Source: Bicyclus anynana
Lineage: Eukaryota > Arthropoda > Insecta > Lepidoptera > Nymphalidae
Assembly (NCBI RefSeq): GCF_947172395.1
Contig: NC_069087.1
Coordinates: 19,040,889-19,104,888 of the forward strand
DNA: 64,000 nt
Direction: 5' to 3'
Below the pieces are notes generated by a model. That model was given only the letters and a program-made list of their open reading frames with translations. It was not told the DNA's origin and searched no databases. A program made the position numbers and the translations under genes. The first letter of the stretch is position 1. The number at the start of each line of letters is the position of its first letter. Below, one piece after another: positions 9,401 through 17,900 of this stretch.

Positions 9401-11903
9401 TTCATCTCCAACACGTTCTACCCCGGTGAGTGTTTGTGGGCTCGCTGAGCAAAGACAGAATGCAGAAGTTCTGATAGAGAGCTTTCTGCGGTTCCGATCG
9501 GGCCAAGATATTTCAGTAGCTGCACCGACACCACCCGCTGTTACTGTGTACAGGGTAAATTAATATGAATAACACTCACGATAGTATAAATTTTAAAACA
9601 AGTTACACAGGTTGTACGATATGTCATTTCCTTACATTTTGTAAATTTTCAAAAGTGCCCGCCCATTTGGTGCCATAGTTAGTAAGGTGCAAATGTTCTA
9701 GGATCCCTCTGAACCGAGTTATAGGGTTCGATGATTCGTAACATCTATACCTTTTATAGAGTCTTGTAAGTGCTAACAAAATAAATAATACGTATCGTTT
9801 AAACTAGCCATTTGCAGCAATGAGCGAGTGAGTGAAGTATAACTCTGAGTCTGTTATGCACTTTTGATGATTCGTCAAATCCATATAATTATATAGATAT
9901 TTTAAATAATACATATTTTGTTGAAAAAAATTTAAAAAGTGTGATTCAACAATTTTTTTTCTACCCTAGTATATGAAATCTTCATGCCTTTAAATTTTTT
10001 TTAATATTCTTTACAAGTTTGACCTTGACTACAATCTCACCGGATGGTAAGTGAGTATGCAATATAAGATGGAAGCAGGCTAACCGGGCGGGAGGAGGAT
10101 GGTAATACACATATACAATACATAGTACATATTATTATTATATCACACTTTCTTAAAGCATGTTTTTTTTTATTTTATTAGGACACCAACAGATTACAAT
10201 TAAATACAAATACATAATTATAATATCAAGAACTAAAATAATAGAGGTATAATTGTAAATGACATAACATGCTTATTTAATTTAACAAAACAGAAAAGGA
10301 AAAGGAACTAATTAATTTAGAATCAATACCTACACCCAAATCTCTCACATAATGTAAACTTTCAATGTCATTGTCATTTTATAAACAAACTGAAACTTTT
10401 CTATGGAAAGAAGCGCAATGGCATTTCTTATGATTCACTGACATTTTGTTAGTTAAGCACCACTGAGTTAAACGATTAAGGTCTTCCTGTAAAAATCTGA
10501 GTCAGTTTTAGACCTAATGGCACTAAAGGTAAAACCTTTAGTGCCATTAGGTCTAAAACTGATTGTCAGAATTTTTAAAACAGTTTACAATGTCATTAAT
10601 AAAAATATGAAAAAGTATCGGTCCAAGTAAGGATCCCTGAGGGACACCAGAGTAAGCTGTATAAGTCTCTGATGATTCAAATCCACGTAACACATAAATT
10701 GCCTCTCTATACCTATAAGGAAATACCACCCGTCATACAGACATGTTAAAAATATCAGGGAGAGGGGAAGCTAGGACTATCAGCACAACTTTTAATAAAT
10801 ATCGATGGAATCAGGTCAGAGGTCAGCTCCATAAATGATGTACCGTCGAGCATAAAGTGACGACCGCTTCCAGGACAAGGCGACAACGCGGTGGCGTCGT
10901 GGGAGCTGCGCGTGGAGGGCCGCCTGCTGGACGACTCCAAGAACGACCCCAACAAGGTGAGCGCGGGGGCTGCGGGGCGAGCGGCGAGGGTGTGGGGTCG
11001 AGCTGACCCGTCGCTGTGTTGCAGGTGAAGCGCAAGTTCTCGTCGTTCTTCAAGTCGCTGGTGATCGAGCTGGACAAGGAGCTGTACGGGCCCGACAACC
11101 ACCTGGTGGAGTGGCACCGCACGCTCACCACGCAGGAGACGGACGGCTTCCAGGTGAAGCGGCCGGGCTACAAGAACGTGCGCTGCACCATCCTGCTGCT
11201 GCTGGACTACCAGCCGCTGCAGTTCAAGCTGGACGCGCGCCTGGCGCGGCTGCTGGGCGTGCACACGCAGGCGCGGCCCGTCATCGTGCACGCGCTGTGG
11301 CAGTACGTGAAGACGCACCGGCTGCAGGACCCGCACGAGCGCGAGTGGCTGCTGTGCGACAAGTACCTGGAGCAGATCTTCGGCTGCGCGCGCATGAAGC
11401 TGGCCGAGGTGCCGGCGCGCCTGGGCGCGCTGCTGCACGCGCCCGACCCCATCGTCATCAACCACCTCATCTCCGTGGAGCCGCCGCACGACGCCAAGCA
11501 GACGGCGTGCTACGACATCGACGTGGAGGTGGACGACTCGCTCAAGGCGCAGATGAACAGCTTCCTGCTCAGCACGGCCAACCAGCAGGAGATCCAGGGG
11601 CTGGACGCCAAGATCCACGAGACCGTGGACACCATCTGCCAGCTCAAGACCAACCGCGAGTTCTTCCTGAGCTTCGGCCGCGACCCGCAGCAGTTCTCGC
11701 AGCGCTGGCTGGCCAGCCAGTCGCGCGACCTGCGCACGGTGGGCGGCGGCGCGGCCGGCAACCCCGAGGAGGAGCGGCGCGGCGCGCTGTACGCGCAGCC
11801 CTGGGCCGGCGAGGGCGCGGCGCGCTACCTGCACGCGCGGCTGGCGGCGCGGCGCCACGCGCTGGACGCGGCGCTGGCCCCGCCGCAGGTCCCGCGCCTG
11901 TGA
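6494..11903 (+). CDS. Bap60: Bap60 / SMARCD: SWI/SNF (BAP) complex 60-kDa subunit
   Basis: Four exons join in frame: 6494-6616 (phase 0), 8975-9425 (phase 1), 10874-10956 (phase 0) and 11025-11903, with GT/AG at every junction, giving 511 residues; the Drosophila protein is about 515. The start MAQRFPA matches the family's MSQRF-type N-terminus. The exon 2 half is Gly/Ala/Pro-rich, then becomes strongly conserved from KILPQKVRDLVPESQAYMDL. The SWIB/MDM2 fold spans about residues 280-365 (LLDYQPLQFKL to CDKYLEQIF). A conserved C-terminal part follows (KQTACYDIDVEVDD, QQEIQGLDAKIHETVDT, NPEEERR). The nuclear protein is an accessory subunit that links Brahma ATPase remodellers to transcription factors. 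Intron 1 holds an RTE fragment and an assembly gap; intron 2 holds SINE and Jockey debris. Confidence 0.95.
6720..7479. other. Bap60 intron 1, AT-rich, with a Helitron-like fragment
   Basis: Intronic sequence with no ORF. About 7135-7250 resembles the left part of the Helitron-like family (AAAAAGGTAAAGTTTGTGTAG, then CTACTGAACCGATTTTAGAA). Nothing else is recognised. Confidence 0.4.
7480..8493 (+). pseudogene. Degenerate RTE-clade LINE fragment
   Basis: With frameshifts and stops, this reads as an RTE reverse transcriptase: QAGFRKN near 7485, GVRQEDPLSPNLFTAVLENIF near 7740, EDDFILLE near 7865 in place of the FADD region, NTAKTKL near 7950, and C-terminal RAMERSMLGV near 8265 and GRPTRRWEDDIR near 8430. 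The catalytic Asp pair region is mutated and the frame is broken repeatedly, so it is dead. It sits in Bap60 intron 1 and runs into the assembly gap. Confidence 0.8.
8494..8693. other. Assembly gap (200 N)
   Basis: A run of exactly 200 N inside Bap60 intron 1. The real missing length is unknown. Open frames crossing it are meaningless. Confidence 0.98.
10012..10105 (-). mobile_element. SINE 3' part (tRNA-derived SINE family)
   Basis: TTTACAAGTTTGACCTTGAC, ACTACAATCTCACC and GATGGTAAGTGA match the SINE body at 25125-25443. The copy is truncated and lies in Bap60 intron 2. Confidence 0.65.
10170..10740 (-). pseudogene. Jockey-type LINE reverse-transcriptase fragment with internal palindrome
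   Basis: On the minus strand the block near 10570-10660 reads GVPQGSLLGPILFHIFINDI. About 10330-10500 reads as the post-catalytic part (EDLNRLTQWC, NHKKCH, YVRDLGV). Where the catalytic FADD segment should be there is a perfect inverted repeat (10503-10561). It is a non-functional fragment in Bap60 intron 2. Confidence 0.75.
10503..10561. repeat. Perfect palindrome, 28-nt arms, 3-nt spacer
   Basis: The arm 10503-10530 (starts CAGTTTTAGACC) is the exact reverse complement of 10534-10561; AAA lies between. It replaces the catalytic segment of the Jockey-like fragment around it. Confidence 0.92.
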
Positions 11904-11924
11904 CGGCTTCTACCTTAAGATTAT

Positions 11925-11930
11925 AATAAA
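11925..11930 (+). terminator. Polyadenylation signal AATAAA for Bap60
   Basis: A canonical AATAAA 21 nt after the TGA stop at 11901-11903. Confidence 0.7.
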
Positions 11931-11949
11931 TCTCATTTGTATTATACAA

Positions 11950-12082
11950 CTAGTACGTATTATTGACTAACATCTTGCACCTCTTCGCTTTCGCTGCTGA
12001 CGGATTAGTGGTCGCACAGCTATAGCTGGTTCCACCCGGGAGGCCCTCCCCCGCCCGACGGGGCCGACAGGTTCCACAAGGG
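11950..12082. other. Short intergenic stretch, nothing recognised
   Basis: GC-mixed sequence between the Bap60 3' end and a LINE fragment; no ORF of note. Confidence 0.4.
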
Positions 12083-12240
12083 GTCGCTCAACAACGGACG
12101 CAGGTGTTGAGTTCATTCAACATATTTTTGAAGCTTGGGAAGAGTCACAGGACGCATTAGGCGTTTTTTGTGATTTATCCGAGGCGTTTGATTGTGTACA
12201 TTGGTCAGGAAACTACGTTAATGTGGAATTACGATTAGAT
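12083..12240 (+). pseudogene. LINE reverse-transcriptase fragment (CR1/Jockey type)
   Basis: It reads TTDAGVEFIQHIFEAWE, then ALGVFCDLSEAFDCV. The CDLSxAFDCV block also occurs in the CR1-like ORF2 at 1038-3920. Both sides are truncated. Confidence 0.75.
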
Positions 12241-12630
12241 CCTTAAACTGGATGAGTTCCTATTTGATGAATAGAATTCAGAAAGTAGACTAGAATTCGG
12301 ACGTTCCTGAGACTAGCGCGTTCAATCAAATAAACAAACTCTTCAGCTTTATATTATTAATTTATTAGTAATGATGGGGCCTAGAGAGTTATGGGAGAAA
12401 TTTAATGACATAAAAATGATGACTGCATAGTCAGTATAAATGTTACCTGTCAAACCTATAGGTACATGATAGGATTAACGAGTATAGCCTAGTCCAAACT
12501 AATCTGTCCTAAGCCTGATAGGATAAACCAGTTTAGACTTAAGGCTAGTGTAAACTATTTTTCCTAGTAAAACTACGCACACTATGATAAACTGATATGG
12601 TCTAGTCTAAACATTATAGTATTCTAGAAA

Positions 12631-12690
12631 GACGACCTCCGTGGCGCAGTGGTATGCGCGGTGGATTTACAAAACGGAGGGCTTCTTTGG
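12631..12690 (+). mobile_element. SINE 5' head (A-box region)
   Basis: GACGACCTCCGTGGCGCAGT, then GGTATGCGCGGTGGATTTAC, matches the tRNA-like head of the SINE at 25125-25443. It is truncated after the head. Confidence 0.65.
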
Positions 12691-12869
12691 CGAACTAATT
12701 TATAAATCTTATTTATATTTATACAAATGTAAAACTTTAGATTTCCGAAACTAAGAGGAAGGGAAAAAGATAGGTTAGGAATTTAATTTTCATTAAAATA
12801 TAAAAAGTGTTGAAAATTAATGTAAATTATAAATTAAATTTTTTCAATTTATTTCTTTAATATTTACAA

Positions 12870-13110
12870 TGCGCAATTTCTCTCTCTCGTTCAATCTTTC
12901 TCACTATAGCTCTCTCCCACCTCTCACTCCATAGCACTATGCGTGACACGACGTTCGCTCTGTCTCACTTTTTCTCTCAATCTTTCTGTCTTGCTTGCTC
13001 CCTACTCTCACTCCACGGCTAGTTGCTTCATGCTATGTTCGCCTTGTCTAACTCTCTCTCAATCGGTCTCGATCGCTCTCTCTCTCTCTCTTTTTCGACA
13101 CTTCCGTTGC
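12870..13110. repeat. Pyrimidine-rich low-complexity tract
   Basis: Repeated CTCTCTC and TCTTTCTC blocks, ending in a pure CT run near 13078-13096. Probably part of an old transposon; no coding signal. Confidence 0.6.
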
Positions 13111-13440
13111 ATACCGGCGTGACGTTACATCTGTAAAAATTTTATCCTCATGCGCCTAAAGAAGTTTCACTTCAAAAAATCAAAATAAATAGCTAAACTG
13201 AAATGAAACGTCCGTCTAGCCGTTTGGGCTGTAAGGCGTGCCAAAGAAATGGACATACATATAGACATACATACATACGCTTGAAAAACATTACCCTCCT
13301 GACGCAGTCGGGTAAAAAGAAAAACGTGGCTGAATTTGTTGTGGGCTCTTCTCGGACCAAGGCGCGTTTTGTATCATCGTAAATTTAATTTTAAGTTTTC
13401 GACTAATTATTTTCACCATTATCTTATCCCGTATTTTATA
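13111..13440. mobile_element. Old TE debris, including a LINE 3' fragment
   Basis: ACATACATACATACGC, then CCCTCCTGACGCAGTCGGG and, from about 13340, GCTCTTCTCGGACCAAGGCG, are pieces of lepidopteran repeat 3' ends. The last matches the LINE 3' fragment at 5596-5800. Confidence 0.45.
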
Positions 13441-14224
13441 TTATTATTTCTAAGGAATTGAAACAGCGCCATCTAGTGGCATTACTGCACAACTGATTCA
13501 GTTCCTTAAGAAATTGCGTTTTCGTTTACGCGATCGTTACAGTATGAAAACATTGAAAACTCCCATTAGGCACTCAGAACGCCTCGGCCCTTAATTGATT
13601 CCCGGCATTAAACGATCCTCGACTAAGAGTACCTACCTAATAATAATACACCTTCACTTTGGTGTTTTAAAAGTAGTCTCAAAAGTCTCCTGTCTGCGTC
13701 GTAAGTTATTGAAGGTAAAACGGCAAATACTGATAAAAAATCGTGATTATCTCGGTTTGTATAGCACCAATAGTGCAACATTTATTAAAATGGAACAAGC
13801 TAGTGAAATATGTAAAGATCTTAGCAAGTGAAGGACGTGATATATGCCTACCCATACGGAAACGAGGCGTGATTAATTTACATATGTACTTAAGTATAAT
13901 TCTCTACGATTAACAATTGACCTTGCCTTACGTGCTTACACCGAGTATGGATGAGCGCTGCAGGCTCTTTGCCATCTATCTCAAAATCAGTTGACCGTTT
14001 AATGAAGTTTTTGGAACATAACTTGTAACAAATTTTATGCTCTACAATTTTTATAATAAATATGAAATCATTGGAGTTACAGAAAATAACTATATAATCC
14101 AACTGTTTTTTTTTGTGCCATTTGACCTTGAACATATACGACGTATACGAGGTAAACACTGCTAGGAACATGTCCTAATACTTTGCTGTGTCCGACTTGA
14201 AATTTAAATGCCTGTATTCATTTA
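13441..14224. other. AT-rich intergenic DNA, no supported gene
   Basis: Short open frames of 78 codons (+) and 93 codons (-) have no recognisable domain. I see no gene here. Confidence 0.5.
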
Positions 14225-14516
14225 TTTACTAAACCCCGACACAAAAAGAGGGGTGTTATAATTTTGATGTGTCTGTCTACGCTACTGTATAGCTTGAGTG
14301 GTAGCGAAATTTTTAGAACAGATAATATTTTTTTAAAATTTACATCGAAAATTTAGCGAAAATTTCATGACGTTCGGGGGTTTTTCAAAATTTGAAACTT
14401 TATATCTTACTGCATTCATTTACTTAATGGAAATGCCGCCGTTAGAGTACTGGTAGGGTAGGGTAGGTATAGGATAGGGATAGGAGTCAAAGCGAAGCTT
14501 GACCGGGTCCGCTAGT
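14225..14516 (+). mobile_element. Helitron-like non-autonomous element ending in CCGCTAGT
   Basis: It begins AAACCCCGACACAAAAAGAG. A short GTAGGGTAGGGTAGG tract near 14452-14466 precedes the end GACCGGGTCCGCTAGT near 14515. The CTAG terminus and G-rich array resemble the larger elements at 17035-18249 and 41292-42514, but the left end differs, so it is a related subfamily. Confidence 0.5.
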
Positions 14517-14649
14517 GCTTTAATAAAATGTTGAGTCTTATGGTTTTGTTTATTGACATTGTGCAAAATACTAAAACGTTTTGCTCTCAAGCTCAGACAA
14601 GCTCTGTTGTTAATATTGACTGTAATATATATTTCGCCAAGCTGTAGAG

Positions 14650-14948
14650 TGAGTTATGGTGAGTAGTGTGTAAGTGCGGTCTCCACGTGTCTGGGGCCGC
14701 CGTCACGCGCTCGCTGTGACGCAGCACGCCGAGCCGCTGAGCCGCTGAGCCGCGACCAAGCAGACGACGCGCGCGCCGCAGCCGCAGCCGGGGCCATGGC
14801 GCGCTCGGAGCGGCCGCGCCCGCGCCCGCGCTCGTCGCTCGGCGGCGTGAGTACCGCACTCACACACACACCGTGTGCTTGTATACAGTTTACACAGTTT
14901 TTAGAGTCGGTTCGACCCAATCGGGAGTCTCTCTGGTGCGTCTCTTCG
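14650..14948 (+). promoter_or_regulatory. GC-rich 5' region of the first aquaporin gene
   Basis: A GC-rich block (about 14685-14850) lies just upstream of the aquaporin start. It contains an ATG at 14796 and a GTGAGT donor-like site near 14848. Splicing that to the AG at about 14903 would not keep the aquaporin frame, but reading straight through from 14796 is open to 14985, so an N-terminally longer form is possible. Confidence 0.35.
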
Positions 14949-17900
14949 ATGGCTTCGGAGATGGAGCTGGCCCACTGTAAGCACGGTGAGTCGTCGTCGC
15001 GTCGGCTCGCACCGCGCCGGCCCTCGCGGACCGGTCGTCTCTGTTTAAACTTTATATAAAATTAACTAAATAAATATTATATACTTAATCATTTGTTCAC
15101 GTTTGTGTTTTCTGAACCATGTAGGCACAGGTATGTACCTACTCGTAGATAGGTATTGTTTGTTCTTCGCATAATTAGTTCTCGGTGATAAGCGGTCTCC
15201 GTGTTATCTATGAATAATAAAATAATTTCGCTCGACTGCTGAGTGCTGGTCGATGTTTCGCATCAACTGTTTGAGCTTTACGTTGCAGTAAGTAGGTAAT
15301 GTTATCATCTCATCGTCACACACAACGACAGCGCAGTCGTTGGTTGGCTGGTTGTGGGTTGCAAAAACCGTTAAGTAGTGCTTTCTTGTCAAAAACATAT
15401 ATTAGCACAAAGGAGCTAGAGGAATGGCCATCCCCGGCCCAAACCTTCCCTAACCACCCGGCAGTTTACTTAGGTATATCTAAAAAAATCTTGATAATTC
15501 TACTTTAATAATGAAATCATTAATTTATCAAAAAAACGCTACAACGTTTTACGACATTTTTAATTCATCTTTAATTTGTCCACAACGGAGACAAGCTAAG
15601 ATCGTTGACCATACAGCCTGAATTTTACGATATTTTTTAAAGACTTGTTTATTTTTGATATTATGATTGATTTGTATTAATTAGAACTTTCCACATAGAT
15701 AGGTTGTGACTGTCATTTAGGGGTTTGGTGATGAAGACCAAGGACAATTAAGGGAACTCCTTAACAGTTTACAGTAACTACCTTGTGTTTGGCCTTGATT
15801 AATTCGTATTGCTGAGAACTTTCTACCTAGATGAGTTGTGCCTGTTATTAGGGGTCTGATAATGAAGACCAAGGTCAATTAAGGGAACCCCTTAACAGTT
15901 TACGGTAGTTACCTTGTACTTGGGCTTGATTTATTTGTATTGCTGAAAATTTTGTACTAAGATGTGTTGTGACTGTCATAAGGCGTCTGATGTATTCGTT
16001 TGAGATGAAATTTTACACTAAAAATGGAAAAATAATAAAAATTTTAATAAAAAAATACAACCGACTTCAAAACCTAAAAACGTACCCACTAAACTAAAAA
16101 GCGAAAAATAACTAATGTTCTACCTGCTGATCAGTATGAAGGCGGTGCTTAGCCGGTGTTGTCTTTTTAAGCCATTTCTGACAGGACCACATGAAACAGC
16201 ACTGTCTGAAAAATCTAAATCTGTAAGACATTCTCACATGGCTTGAATTAATACATCACCGGCTTAGCACCGCCTTCATACTGATCAGCAGGTAGAACAT
16301 TAGTTATTTTTCGCTTTTTAGTTTAGTGGGTACGTTTTTAGGTTTTGAAGTCGGTTGTATTTTTTTATTTGCTTTTTAGTTTAGTGGAAACATTTATGTG
16401 ATTTTGAAGTCGGATTTTTTTTAATAATTTTTTTTTGTATTATTATTGCGTAATAGGTTGTTACCAACCTAAAAATCCCAATAACAACCATTAAATACGT
16501 AAGTTTTATTTTATAATCCTTTCTGAAGTAGAGTAACCCACATTTCTTGAAAAAAGAGAAAAGCCCCCTTTTTACGAAATCGGTACATTTTTGCCCCATG
16601 TAATTCAATTTCATTTGATAGCTAATGATCCCTACTGTCACCCCTTATAGGGATCGCTATACGTTTCCAGTGACCCTGTATATCTATATCTATACTAATA
16701 TTATAAAGAGGTAAAGTTTGTAAGTTTGTAACATTCTTTAAATGGGGTAATCTTCGGAACTACTGGTCCGATTTCAAAAATTCTTTCACCAGTAGAATGC
16801 TACGTTATCGAGGAGTGCTATAGGCTGTGATAACTCGGCTAATATATAAGTATTTATATAGGTATCATATATATTAGCCGAGTTATCACAGTTTTTGTCA
16901 TACAGGTTGGACCGAAAATCCTCTTAAACAGACTGCCTTAACTATTGTGTAAAATTTAAATTAATGTATTAATGATGATGTATCTTTACAAGTTCTACAA
17001 AAAAGTCCGCGACACCACATATCTATCTATACTATCTATACTAATATTATAAAGAGGTAAAGTATGTAAGTTTGTAAGTTTGTCACATTTTTTAAATGGG
17101 GTAATCTTCGGAACTACTGGTCCGATTTTAAAAATTCTTTCACCAGTAGAATGCTACATTATCGGGGAGTGCTATAGGCTATATTTTATATTGGTATCAT
17201 ATATATTAGCCGAGTTATCACAGTTTTTGTCACAGAAAATCCTATTAAACAGACTTATTCGCATGCGCTGCCTTAAATATTGTGTATAATTGAAATTAAT
17301 GTATGGAGGCTTTATGTATCTTTAAAAGTTCTACAAAAAAGTCCGCGACACCATATATCTATCTTCTATATATTAGCAGATATAGTACCTTTTGTGTTTT
17401 AAAAAATATTAATTTTATATACTTAGGTTTACGTCATTATTTATACAACTAAACTTTAATCCTTATTAAAATAAATTATTTAATAATCACAAGGATATTA
17501 TGAAGATAAGATTTGCCCTTTAGAGTATGTTAATTACTTAAATAGTTTCGGAGATAGTACAAAATTTCTAAAAGACGCAGAAATTCCGCTATATGACGCC
17601 CGGCGCTTTCATTTACGTAGTTCCCGTTCCCGTGTGAATATGGGAATCAAACATAGCCTATGACACTTGCAAATAACGTAGCTTTCTATTGGTAAAACAA
17701 TTTTCCAAATCGGTCCAGTAGATCCAGAGATTACCTCCTACAACCACACGAACTTTACCTCTTTATATTATTAGCATAGAAGTCTCTATTTCTCTTGGTC
17801 ATACCACCACTCTCGAAGGACTGGACCGATTTTGCTAAGGGTAGGAGTAAGATAGAGAAGTAACAGGGTAGGGTAGGGTACGGGTAGGGAAGCGTAGGGG

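Noticed and set aside
10755..11949. Long antisense and alternative-frame ORFs over Bap60 (up to 367 codons), and similar frames over the aquaporins, UBE2S and coilin
   Set aside because: They are by-products of very high GC content. The conserved protein is in the annotated frame.
16050..16375. Adding the big hairpin to the fold-back class
   Set aside because: Other copies of family C suggest this hairpin is the element's own terminal-repeat structure rather than a later local duplication.
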